Below, piece by piece: positions 45,177 through 52,969 of a DNA stretch of 64,000 nucleotides. Made by a program: the position numbers and the translations under genes. The notes under the pieces are model-generated. The model saw nothing but the letters and a program-made list of their open reading frames with translations, did not search any database and was not told the DNA's origin. The DNA is from Pareuzebyella sediminis (GTDB lineage: Bacteria; Bacteroidota; Bacteroidia; Flavobacteriales; Flavobacteriaceae). Every line of letters begins with the position of its first letter. Within the stretch, counting starts at the first letter, position 1. The DNA is taken from positions 124,001 to 188,000 of the forward strand of contig NZ_VTZS01000005.1 of NCBI RefSeq assembly GCF_008367235.1, given 5' to 3'.

Positions 45177-45590
45177 TCATTTACCCTCCTTGATGTACCC
45201 CCAACCTTGCTGCTGGCGCATCACAATCTCATAAATGCCATCTGGGACCGTGGTTACCCCCGGAATAAGATCCGCCTCCGTTTTATTCTTCCTTTTCATG
45301 GTATTTCGGCAGACCACGATGGAGACATTATCATTTTGGATTATTTTACGAAGGGTTTCACCGGCGGCCGAAGATTTGTTATCGACCATTTCATAGGCCC
45401 CACTGTAGATTACCATTTCAAATTCTGAATCGGGATAGGTTTCCGACATCAACCGGAGGTGTCGTGCAGCGGAACGCTGAACATCAGAATTTCCACTGGT
45501 GACGTCAAAAACCACTTTTATGGGTTCTTGTTGGGCCCATAATGGGAATGCCATGAGACAGATTCCCAGTACTATGATCATGTTTTTCAT
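45177..45590 (-). CDS. Exported DsrE-family protein
   Basis: 137 residues. Signal peptide (IIVLGICLMAFPLWAQ) and a DsrE/F (YchN-like) domain: VKVVFDVT-type first strand, IYSGAYEMV, then the active-site segment VSIVVCRNTMKRKNKTEADLIPGVTTVPDGIYEIVMRQQQGWGYIKEG. The Cys of VVCRN is at the position of the persulfide-carrying cysteine of the family. Cytoplasmic DsrE proteins relay sulfur; an exported version would act in the periplasm. Paralogue of the next upstream gene. Confidence 0.87.
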   Translation of the reverse strand: MKNMIIVLGICLMAFPLWAQQEPIKVVFDVTSGNSDVQRSAARHLRLMSETYPDSEFEMVIYSGAYEMVDNKSSAAGETLRKIIQNDNVSIVVCRNTMKRKNKTEADLIPGVTTVPDGIYEIVMRQQQGWGYIKEGK

Positions 45591-45666
45591 TTTTCTCGTT
45601 TTTATGGATTTAACCGTTTTGGCAATAATTAAAATTTTTAACTTTCAAAGCCTCCTTACCTAAAAC

Positions 45667-45685
45667 CCTCCCCGGAAAGGGGAGG
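45667..45685. repeat. GC-rich perfect palindrome
   Basis: CCTCCCC and GGGGAGG with a GGAAA loop, between the two DsrE-like genes in a 202-base gap that holds no other feature. On the minus strand a short GTTTT follows, so it could also be a weak terminator. Confidence 0.5.
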
Positions 45686-45792
45686 AGACTTGATACCCCT
45701 TCCATGGCAAGGAAATCTTTTCAAATCAATATCGTGAACAGGGTATAATGTCAAAGAGTTCGATTCACCGAGTAGCGAATTGCCACTTCGCA

Positions 45793-46470
45793 TTATTCCC
45801 CTGCGAAGATGTAACCACATCCTTTTTTTTGCGCTTCGCCCAAGGCCCAGACTCCGGAGGGTACGATCTGCACACCCGGTAATACGGCTGCTGCCCATTC
45901 TTCGTAGGTCTCCTTGGGATCGAGCCCCATTTGCTGTGCTGCGGCCCCACTATAAACCGATAAGGCCAGGTTACATACACAGAACATCGCCCCCCGGGCC
46001 TGCATGTCTTTGATACCTTGAATCATCGGCAGCGGAAAATCTCCTTCTTGGGGTTCGTAATATGGGTTCCTTTTATAAACATTGCCGTCTGTCTGTTTTA
46101 TGTGAAACATTTCGCCCAATGGATATTTCTCCCAGAGTTGGCTTTTTAGGGCAAACGGAATGGCATCGTGACGTAAAACGGTCATGGCCGTGATTTCACT
46201 GTCTTGAGAACCCGTTTCGTTATGGCTGTAATAGTAGGCCCAGTTCCAAATAATTGGAAATCCTTTGTGGGGATACGAACCATCGTACACAATACGGTGC
46301 TTACCCTTGATATTCTCGAACCAGGCCTCGGCATCACCCATGGCCTTATCATCAAAGGCCGGCATGCTCGCATAGAGCGGATCGGTAAATAATGTCAGGG
46401 TACTTGCCGTTGCCCCCATGAGCATGGCCCCCATAAACTTTCTTCTTGAACTGCTTTCCGTTGTTTTCAT
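45793..46470 (-). CDS. Tat-exported DsrE-like protein
   Basis: 225 residues. A twin-arginine signal (SSRRKFMGAMLMGATAS) implies export in folded, possibly cofactor-loaded form. The C-terminal half matches the DsrE fold of its neighbour: FCVCNLALSVYSGAAAQQMGL, then VLPGVQIVPSGVWALGEAQKKGCGYIFAGE, ending with the same GxGYI pattern. Two close cysteines (CVC) replace the single one. The N-terminal half (HRIVYDGSYPHKGFPIIWNWAYYYSHNETG) is not recognised. It follows the TsdA-like gene by 25 bases. ATG 46470 was chosen because it starts the Tat signal. Confidence 0.8.
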   Translation of the reverse strand: MKTTESSSRRKFMGAMLMGATASTLTLFTDPLYASMPAFDDKAMGDAEAWFENIKGKHRIVYDGSYPHKGFPIIWNWAYYYSHNETGSQDSEITAMTVLRHDAIPFALKSQLWEKYPLGEMFHIKQTDGNVYKRNPYYEPQEGDFPLPMIQGIKDMQARGAMFCVCNLALSVYSGAAAQQMGLDPKETYEEWAAAVLPGVQIVPSGVWALGEAQKKGCGYIFAGE

Positions 46471-46495
46471 AATATCATGTTTTAAGATTATATAC

Positions 46496-47542
46496 TTACT
46501 TTGTTTTCTCGATACTGTGCGTTTTTCTATAGTATTCCATAATCGGTTGAAATGGTCCAACCCGATGCTGTTCGATTGAAAATGTATCTACATAGGGCGG
46601 GTAGGGGGTGGAGACCGGTTTTTTCTTGAGGTCCGGAAAATCAAGGTTGAGGTTGCTCTTTTCCGGTCTGGCCTGTTGGTTGATAAAGCCGGCCACATCA
46701 TAGGCCTCCTCGTCGGTCAGCACCGGATTTTTATAGGTGGTGCCGAATGGCATATTGGCCTTGATAAATTGTGCCGCTGTAATGACACGGGTCATTCCCG
46801 CTCCGTTGTTATAGGAATCTTCGCCCCAGAGCGGGGGATAGGTATACGTTTGTCCGTCTTTAGATTTTTGGCCTTGGCCGTTATCTCCATGGCAGACGAC
46901 GCAATATTTTTTAAAAACCGACTTACCGCTATCCAAATCGACCGGTCTATTGGGAATCCGAATCTTAACGAAACCCTGACCATCAATTTTTCCATCTTCG
47001 GGAGCATTTCTTCCCAGCCATTCTAAATAAGCTATCAAGGCCTTCATTTCCTTACCTTTTGAGGGCATCGTACGACCGTTCATACTACGTTCCATACAGC
47101 CATTGATCCGTTCCTCTATAGTGCCCATTTTGTTTTCACGGCCCCTAAACTGAGGAAATCGCTTTGTAATTCCTATCAATGGCGCCGCAAACGGCTTGGT
47201 GCCAGACAGCAGATGACAGTTGTTGCATGAGAGACCGTTTCCTGAAAACGTTCTCTTCGGATGTTCCTCGTCTGGTCCTAAATACTTCGGGGAATTGTTA
47301 AAAATCCGGTGCCCGAATTTTATTTCCTCATTCTTTTTTGAATTATCGAGCTGGGCTACATTATAGACATCCGTATTGCCGGTTAGAAAATCCTTATTTT
47401 CGGAAGGATCCTTTTGAAAAACGTTGTAGCAGGCAACCAGAAGCACCAGAGAAAGTGATACCATACCGGCAAAACATTTGACAACATTCGAATAAAATCT
47501 TTTGGCCGAACGTCGGCCAGTTTTATTTAAGTGGTTTGACAT
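46496..47542 (-). CDS. TsdA-like dihaem cytochrome c (thiosulfate dehydrogenase family)
   Basis: 348 residues with an N-terminal membrane anchor/signal (GMVSLSLVLLVAC). Haem 1 site is CNNCH (Cys106, Cys109, His110); 39 residues later Cys149 in RINGCMERSMNG sits where TsdA has its unusual cysteine axial ligand. Haem 2 site is CVVCH (Cys214, Cys217, His218) with Met264 in KANMPFG as likely axial ligand. This spacing matches thiosulfate dehydrogenases that join two thiosulfates to tetrathionate in the periplasm. First gene of a probable operon with the Tat DsrE-like protein. Confidence 0.85.
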   Translation of the reverse strand: MSNHLNKTGRRSAKRFYSNVVKCFAGMVSLSLVLLVACYNVFQKDPSENKDFLTGNTDVYNVAQLDNSKKNEEIKFGHRIFNNSPKYLGPDEEHPKRTFSGNGLSCNNCHLLSGTKPFAAPLIGITKRFPQFRGRENKMGTIEERINGCMERSMNGRTMPSKGKEMKALIAYLEWLGRNAPEDGKIDGQGFVKIRIPNRPVDLDSGKSVFKKYCVVCHGDNGQGQKSKDGQTYTYPPLWGEDSYNNGAGMTRVITAAQFIKANMPFGTTYKNPVLTDEEAYDVAGFINQQARPEKSNLNLDFPDLKKKPVSTPYPPYVDTFSIEQHRVGPFQPIMEYYRKTHSIEKTK

Positions 47543-47728
47543 ATTTATTCAACTATCAATTCAATCTTTTTTCTCTTTAAGTTTAGACAGTACGGTCCTT
47601 ACGGGCATTGCATACCCGTCTTAGGTTTTCTTTTTTTAGGGGAATTTGTTAAAGGGATGTATCGATTATTTTTAAAGAAATCGATATGATAAAGCTACAA
47701 TTCGGAGGTGTAAAAAAATGTCAGTTTC

Positions 47729-47802
47729 GTTTCAAAGAATGAAACAATTGAACCATGCCTGTACTTTTTGAACCAAATACTGTAACAAATGGTTCATTAC
47801 CG
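47729..47802. promoter_or_regulatory. Clustered operator-like repeats upstream of the TsdA-like gene
   Basis: A perfect inverted repeat GTTTCA-N5-TGAAAC (47729-47745), then TGAACCA and TGGTTCA arms (about 47768-47796) around TGTAACAAAT (47781-47790), and TGGTTCATTACCG (47790-47802). The words recur at 44222-44248 and at 52695-52707. Confidence 0.5.
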
Positions 47803-47871
47803 TTTTTGGTCTTGTGGCGAAAATACAGAAGGTAATCAACGATACCATCCTATTTGGGTAAGTGGCTGCAA

Positions 47872-48090
47872 CTAGGGCGGAAACAGACCCACCTTCTGAA
47901 TGCCGGAACAAAACCGCTTTTTCTGAACCGACCGATATATCAAAGCCCTGATGTCGTCCATGCGCTCCTCAAGAATAGACAGATCCATCACCTTTTCCGA
48001 TAGACCAGTACCCAGCTTGTAAAAGAGTATGATCCGGACTATTCTTCCCAATTCGAGTAAGAAATCCACTTGTTCGCGACAAGACCACAT
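47872..48090 (-). CDS. Unrecognised short reading frame
   Basis: 72 residues, not recognised; helical and charged (LEERMDDIRALIYRSVQKKRF). It lies inside the 754-base gap 47543-48296, which otherwise contains only the repeat cluster and no gene I can identify. It may be a remnant rather than a working gene. Confidence 0.25.
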   Translation of the reverse strand: MWSCREQVDFLLELGRIVRIILFYKLGTGLSEKVMDLSILEERMDDIRALIYRSVQKKRFCSGIQKVGLFPP

Positions 48091-48296
48091 CTAGTCGATA
48101 TTGGAAACCCAGCCGGGAATATAGAGCAAGTCTACGTTTCTCGAACCGAATACTTGAAGGGCGATATTTATTAGGTCGCTTTTGGTTTATTGTATAGTGG
48201 GATTCAGGTTTGGGTCGAGGTTGTTCAAAGACAATGTAGTTCTTGACTAAATGTTACACTTAAAGTTACATGGCATTTTAAAACTTGTGCCCAAAT

Positions 48297-49379
48297 TCAA
48301 CGAGTTTGCTTTTGAAAGCCCGTCGGCAGCAATCCGAACCTTTCTTTAAATACCCTTGTAAAGTAAGTTGGGCTATTAAAGCCTGAAGAATAGGCCACTT
48401 CTGCAATGGTCTTGTCCTTATTTTTAAGCTCGTCCAAAGCTTGTCGTAGCCGAACCTCACGGATCAGTTCATTGGGCGCCATTCCGGTAAGGCTTTTTAT
48501 TTTGCGGTAGGTTTGGGCCTTACTGAAACCTAGGGCCTTTCCTATGTAGTCACTTTTGAGCGAGCTGCTTTTTAAGTATTCTTTGATTATTGTGTGAAGC
48601 TCCATAAAAAATTTAAGGTCTTTGGCACTCATTTCTTTTTCTTGAGTGTTATTCGATTCCGAAACATTATCCAACCCTTTTTCAAAGAGCGATTTTGTCT
48701 TGGTATCGACAAAGACACTTCGGTTACCTCCCAGAAGACATAACGCTCGCAGTTGGGCCGAGGCATTTTCAAAAAGTACGGAACCCGTTTCATCAACAGG
48801 TTTACCTGTAACCAAGGCCAAGTTGTATTCTGTGGTATTATGCACTTTCATATAACTGGCAACGGACTTTTGGCATAAAAAGGCATCTTGGGCGTGAAGA
48901 AAAGAAGCCATAATTTTTCTGTCTGGCTGCATGACTACCGTACCGTCGTGTTTTCTTATTATTTGGAACAGTGCTTGGGACAACTCTTTTTCTTCTCCAT
49001 ACAAATTACGCATATAGATAAGCAGTAAGCTTCGAAAGCCGGTATCGATTTCACCGGTATGGGTCAAGGCGACGTCCCATTCATTTTTACCGCCCCCTTC
49101 GCCGATCATCGCATTAAAATCAAACGTAGGAGTTAATGAAGATACCTCGATTACGTTACAGGGCCCCACGCCATGTACTTCTGCGTGGCTGTCGTGAATC
49201 GCCTCTTTATTTGGACCGTACATGAGGCAAAAAACGGTTTTCTCTTCAAAGTTTACATAATATTTTTTGTGTTCTAAACCATACTTTTTCTCTACTTCAA
49301 TATCTTTTAGATGTGCATTGTTAAGGTCTTCTAGGGTGATGTCGGGGTCGATATGGTGCAAATCCATGTAGAGTGGCAT
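48297..49379 (-). CDS. DUF4242-cyclase-like-AraC regulator, paralogue 4 of 4
   Basis: 360 residues. DUF4242 (about 1-80: MPLYMDLHHI, AHLKDIEVEKKYGLEHKKYY, VFCLMYGPNKEA, HAEVHG), a ferredoxin-like fold known from the nickel-binding protein SCO4226. Next is a class III nucleotide-cyclase-like domain (about 110-250) with VVMQPDRKIMASF where active enzymes have GDG, and LALVTGKPVDETGSVLFENASAQL. The C-terminal AraC domain (about 265-360) reads LGFSKAQTYRKIKSLTGMAPNELIREVRLRQALDEL and IAEVAYSSGFNSPTYFTRVFKERFGLLPT. Last gene of the operon, ten bases after paralogue 3. Confidence 0.85.
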   Translation of the reverse strand: MPLYMDLHHIDPDITLEDLNNAHLKDIEVEKKYGLEHKKYYVNFEEKTVFCLMYGPNKEAIHDSHAEVHGVGPCNVIEVSSLTPTFDFNAMIGEGGGKNEWDVALTHTGEIDTGFRSLLLIYMRNLYGEEKELSQALFQIIRKHDGTVVMQPDRKIMASFLHAQDAFLCQKSVASYMKVHNTTEYNLALVTGKPVDETGSVLFENASAQLRALCLLGGNRSVFVDTKTKSLFEKGLDNVSESNNTQEKEMSAKDLKFFMELHTIIKEYLKSSSLKSDYIGKALGFSKAQTYRKIKSLTGMAPNELIREVRLRQALDELKNKDKTIAEVAYSSGFNSPTYFTRVFKERFGLLPTGFQKQTR

Positions 49380-49389
49380 AGTCTTAATG

Positions 49390-50463
49390 TTAAGCGAAGT
49401 ATTGTTTAACGATGGCTGTTGGCAAGTGCCCAAACCGTTCTTTAAAGACCCGCGTGAAATACGTCGGACTACTGAAGCCATGGGCGTAGGCGATTTCTGC
49501 TACGGTCTTTCCATTTTTTGATAAGGCCTCCACGGAACGACGTAAACGCACCTCCCTTATAAACTCATTGGGCGATAGCCCGGTCAAGCCTTTGATTTTG
49601 CGGTATGCCTGTGCCTTACTTGCCCCGACCACATCTTGGAGGTGCTCCGTTTTAAAACCGGTATTGTCTAAATTCAAATGAACCGAATCGTAGAGCGAGC
49701 GCAGGAGTATTTCGTTATCTCTTGACAATACATTGACGTGCTGTAGCGAATATTTCATATGAGAGAAACGCCGGTAGGAGGTTTCGGAGGCTTCATCGGC
49801 GGTAACTTTCCCGTTCTGACCCATATACTTTAGGGTCGTTAGCCTGTTCAAAGTATCCTCAAAAAGGCGATTGCCCTTTTTATCTATAGGTTTGCCTGTA
49901 ACTACCGCAATCGTAAAAAGTGCCGGGTCAAAAATGGCACGCAGGTAATCTCGCAAAATGACCGCACAGGAAATCGCCTTTTGTGGTTTTATGAACGAAG
50001 CCAGAACAGCAGGCTCTGGGCGCTCGACTACGTTGCCGTCATAGTCGGTAACATAACGGGCGATATCGGCAAATACCCTCTCGGTATTTTTTCCGAAACT
50101 GGTGGTGTTGATCTGCATCAACGTGCGATAGCCCGTATCGACTTCTCCGGAAAGGGTGAGGGCCAAATCCTTATCGTTTTTGGAGCCTTCACCAAGATAG
50201 GGGTAGAACTCGGTTTCAGGGGAAACTTCAACCAAATTGCATGGCCCTATACCTTGGGATTCTTGGTGGCTAGCGACACATGATTCTTTGCTAGGACCTT
50301 GCATGAGACAACAAATCGTTCGCTGCTCTATGTTCAGATAGTACTTTTTATAAACGAGACCATATTTGTTCTGTACCGCAAGGTCTCGCAGATGGGCACG
50401 ATAGGCATCCTCTTCGGTAAAAGGTATGGATTCAATATGGTGTATGTCCATAAATAACGGCAT
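49390..50463 (-). CDS. DUF4242-cyclase-like-AraC regulator, paralogue 3 of 4
   Basis: 357 residues, same three-part layout. DUF4242 starts MPLFMDIHHI and carries CCLMQGPSKES; the HG pair conserved in the others is QG here. The cyclase-like part reads GNVVERPEPAVLASFIKPQKAISCAVILRDYL and IAVVTGKPIDKKGNRLFEDTLNRL. The AraC part reads VVGASKAQAYRKIKGLTGLSPNEFIREVRLRRSVEAL. It is closest to paralogues 4 and 2, suggesting recent duplication. ATG 50463 gives the common N-terminus; a start 30 bases upstream would overlap the end of paralogue 2. Confidence 0.85.
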   Translation of the reverse strand: MPLFMDIHHIESIPFTEEDAYRAHLRDLAVQNKYGLVYKKYYLNIEQRTICCLMQGPSKESCVASHQESQGIGPCNLVEVSPETEFYPYLGEGSKNDKDLALTLSGEVDTGYRTLMQINTTSFGKNTERVFADIARYVTDYDGNVVERPEPAVLASFIKPQKAISCAVILRDYLRAIFDPALFTIAVVTGKPIDKKGNRLFEDTLNRLTTLKYMGQNGKVTADEASETSYRRFSHMKYSLQHVNVLSRDNEILLRSLYDSVHLNLDNTGFKTEHLQDVVGASKAQAYRKIKGLTGLSPNEFIREVRLRRSVEALSKNGKTVAEIAYAHGFSSPTYFTRVFKERFGHLPTAIVKQYFA

Positions 50464-50479
50464 CGTTCCAGAATTTAAA

Positions 50480-51553
50480 TCAGGCTCCTGCAAGTTTCAT
50501 AAGAGACGTCGGTAAAAGTCCATACCGTTTTCTAAATACTCTTGTAAAGTAGGTTGCACTATTAAAACCTAAACCATAAGCTATCTCTGCCACCGTATTT
50601 TCGTTTTGCTTTAATTGCTTTAGTGAATGCCGCAAGCGATACTCCCTAATCATGGAGTTTGGTGATAAACCTGTTAGAGCTTTAATTTTTCGGTAGGTTT
50701 GGGCCTTGCTCATTCCCAATTTTCGCGCAAGGTCGCTACTGTTAAGGTTAGAATTGTTGTAGGTGGTTTGTAACATTTCGTAAAGTTCGGTGCAAAATTG
50801 AAAACTTCCCGAAGTAATTACCTTGATATGACCGTAGTCGATCTCAGCCATTTTACGCTCATTATTAGCCAATTCTTTGGTCGGGGCATCAATATAGATA
50901 AAGCGGTGCAGGCCCATATTACATAGAATCTTTAATTTTTTCTTGGTTTCCTGAAAAATATCCGTTCCCTTTTCATCAACGGGATTTCCACTGGCCAAGG
51001 CAATGCGAAATTCAAGTTTGTTTGAAATCACCTCCAGGTGTCTGGCCATTTCAACAGCACATTGAACGGCATTGAAGGCTACCGAAAAGGATGCCATTTC
51101 CTGACCTTCGGGAAGGGGTACCGATGAACCATTATATTTTTCTATAAGTCTGTTCAAATGTCTTTGGTAAATGATCGCTCCTCCTGAAAGGTCGCAGGTG
51201 TCGATCATCAATATCGTGCGAAGACCCAAATCTAATTTTCCGTCTTTTTGGTAAGCCAGATCATTCTTCGGGGTGGTGCCCTTGGCCATAAATAAATTAT
51301 ATTCATCTACGGAAACTTCAATAATGTTGCAGGCGGTACCTCCGTGCGAGGTTTCATGTACAAGTCTGCAAGCCTCGGGATTCGGGCCCTCCATTAGGCA
51401 AAATACGGTTTGATCTTTTTCGTTTACCCAATACATTTTTTGTTTGACACCGAATTGTTGTTCAACACGCAAATCCTCCATATGAGCTTTTATGATATCT
51501 TCGACAGTGAAGGTATTCTCTTCAACTTTGTGGATGTCCATGTAGAGAGGCAT
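50480..51553 (-). CDS. DUF4242-cyclase-like-AraC regulator, paralogue 2 of 4
   Basis: 357 residues. DUF4242 part MPLYMDIHKV, AHMEDLRVEQQFGVKQKMYW, VFCLMEGPNPEACRLVHETSHG. Cyclase-like part: SVPLPEGQEMASFSVAFNAVQCAVEMARHLE and FRIALASGNPVDEKGTDIFQETKKKL, with Pro-Glu-Gly at the catalytic GDG position. AraC part: LGMSKAQTYRKIKALTGLSPNSMIREYRLRHSLKQL and IAYGLGFNSATYFTRVFRKRYGLLPT. It lies 11 bases after paralogue 1 and 16 before paralogue 3, so all four share a transcript. Confidence 0.85.
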   Translation of the reverse strand: MPLYMDIHKVEENTFTVEDIIKAHMEDLRVEQQFGVKQKMYWVNEKDQTVFCLMEGPNPEACRLVHETSHGGTACNIIEVSVDEYNLFMAKGTTPKNDLAYQKDGKLDLGLRTILMIDTCDLSGGAIIYQRHLNRLIEKYNGSSVPLPEGQEMASFSVAFNAVQCAVEMARHLEVISNKLEFRIALASGNPVDEKGTDIFQETKKKLKILCNMGLHRFIYIDAPTKELANNERKMAEIDYGHIKVITSGSFQFCTELYEMLQTTYNNSNLNSSDLARKLGMSKAQTYRKIKALTGLSPNSMIREYRLRHSLKQLKQNENTVAEIAYGLGFNSATYFTRVFRKRYGLLPTSLMKLAGA

Positions 51554-51564
51554 AATACTAGTTT

Positions 51565-52671
51565 TTAAGTTAGTGTTTTAGAGTAACTCAGCGGCAAAAG
51601 ACCAAAACGTTGCTGAAAACACTTGATAAAATAAGAGGGACTATTGAACCCGGCCTCCAAGGATGCCTGAGATACGTTATGGTCTTTTAGCCCTAAAAGC
51701 TCGAGGGATTTTCGTAATCTAAATTCCCGCAGTAGTGCATTGATAGACTTGCCGGTAGCTGCCTTACATTTTCGGTAGAGTCTCGATTTGCTCATGCCAA
51801 GGTCGTTCGTAATATCCGCTATGCCCAAATCTGGATTCTGCCCTTTTTGTTCGAAAACATCGGCCAACGCCAGCAAAATCTTTTCTTCGGAAGAAGATAG
51901 GTTTCTTACATCGGCACCTTCAATCGGATGTTGATTCGAATGCGTAGGGTTCAAATTACTGACCAATGCTGACATTACGATGCGCTCCTTGCCTTCAAGG
52001 GTACAAAGGTACCGGGCGAGATTAACGGTCCTGCCAAATATTGAAAGACTGTTATCTACGGGAAGACCGGCGTGAAGCCCCATTCGCAAATCAATGGGCA
52101 CCGAAGCTATGTGCAGTGCTGCCTGTATGGCATGGGCGCAATAGACCCCCATCGATACCGATGCGAAAGACACTACTATATCCTCCCCTTCTATTTGAAC
52201 CTCGTTACCCTCGAATTCCTTAATTTTTTGTTTTACCGTACTATAGAAAAGGGTTAATAACGTGCTTGCCCTTTCCCTACCAAGTTCATGATAAAGTAGC
52301 CCTTTGTGTTTTATACTGATGGCCAGTAATACCCTGAATGCGGGGTCGTTAAAAATTTTTGGGTCTTCACCTTCTACAACGGTATGGGTTTCCGGATCGC
52401 TTATCCGACCTAAAAAAGCTTCAACAACTTTGCTGTTTACTTGTATAATTTCGTGGGGCACCAGCCCGTGAGCATGATTGTGCATGTCTCTAACGGCCTG
52501 TTCATTGGGGGCATCGATCAGGCAAAATACCCTTCCTCGATTTTCGTCGACCCAATACGTCATATTGCGACAACCGAACTGATCTTGTATGCCCAGGTCT
52601 TTTTTGTGGGCCTTCGCCACATGTTTCGCCTCCACGCCTGGAACGATATGTGAGTCCATATAAATTGGCAT
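51565..52671 (-). CDS. DUF4242-cyclase-like-AraC regulator, paralogue 1 of 4 (promoter-proximal)
   Basis: 368 residues, the most divergent copy and the one with the clearest cyclase ancestry. The fragment EVQIEGEDIVVSFASVSMGV keeps an Asp near the second metal site and aligns to the cyclase GDG strand. MGLHAGLPVDNSLSIFGRTVNLARYL aligns to the RIGLHTG...GxxVNxAAR block, one residue short between Asn and Arg. The first metal Asp is lost (LLAISIKHKG). DUF4242 part: MPIYMDSHIV, VFCLIDAPNEQA, HNHAHGL. AraC part: LGMSKSRLYRKCKAATGKSINALLREFRLRKSLELL. Probably not catalytic. Confidence 0.85.
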   Translation of the reverse strand: MPIYMDSHIVPGVEAKHVAKAHKKDLGIQDQFGCRNMTYWVDENRGRVFCLIDAPNEQAVRDMHNHAHGLVPHEIIQVNSKVVEAFLGRISDPETHTVVEGEDPKIFNDPAFRVLLAISIKHKGLLYHELGRERASTLLTLFYSTVKQKIKEFEGNEVQIEGEDIVVSFASVSMGVYCAHAIQAALHIASVPIDLRMGLHAGLPVDNSLSIFGRTVNLARYLCTLEGKERIVMSALVSNLNPTHSNQHPIEGADVRNLSSSEEKILLALADVFEQKGQNPDLGIADITNDLGMSKSRLYRKCKAATGKSINALLREFRLRKSLELLGLKDHNVSQASLEAGFNSPSYFIKCFQQRFGLLPLSYSKTLT

Positions 52672-52694
52672 AACCTAATCTTTAATAAAACTTT

Positions 52695-52766
52695 TGGTTC
52701 ACTACGGAGGGGGAATACCATAAATATAACGATTACCCGGTAGTAAAATCGAACTTTTAGTTCAAA
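52695..52766. promoter_or_regulatory. Operator-like motifs upstream of the four-paralogue operon
   Basis: TGGTTCACTACGG (52695-52707) matches TGGTTCATTACCG near 47790 in 11 of 13 positions. Further up, GAAC-TTTTA-GTTC (about 52751-52763) is an inverted repeat, and CCGGTAGT about 30 bases after the first motif mirrors its ACTACGG end. The rest of the 298-base gap to the pirin gene holds only a short unrecognised plus-strand frame. Confidence 0.45.
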
Positions 52767-52969
52767 TTATAGTAGAAATGATTCAACGTCAGCTTTTTAG
52801 ACACTACTATGTTTATTTCTCAAGGAGCAGGAATTCGAAAGGATATTTTCCAAAAATGAAGAAGTGGTAGGCGGAAAGCAATTCCAAACTTCAAGTACTA
52901 TACAGATGGAATTTGAGTCAGCGGGTGTTAGAATTATATCCCAAGAGTATGGCCAAATACGTTAAGTGC

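Noticed and set aside
52840-52965. Possible remnant peptide on the plus strand (EFESAGVRIISQEYGQIR)
   Set aside because: Too short and not similar to anything I recognise; could be chance.
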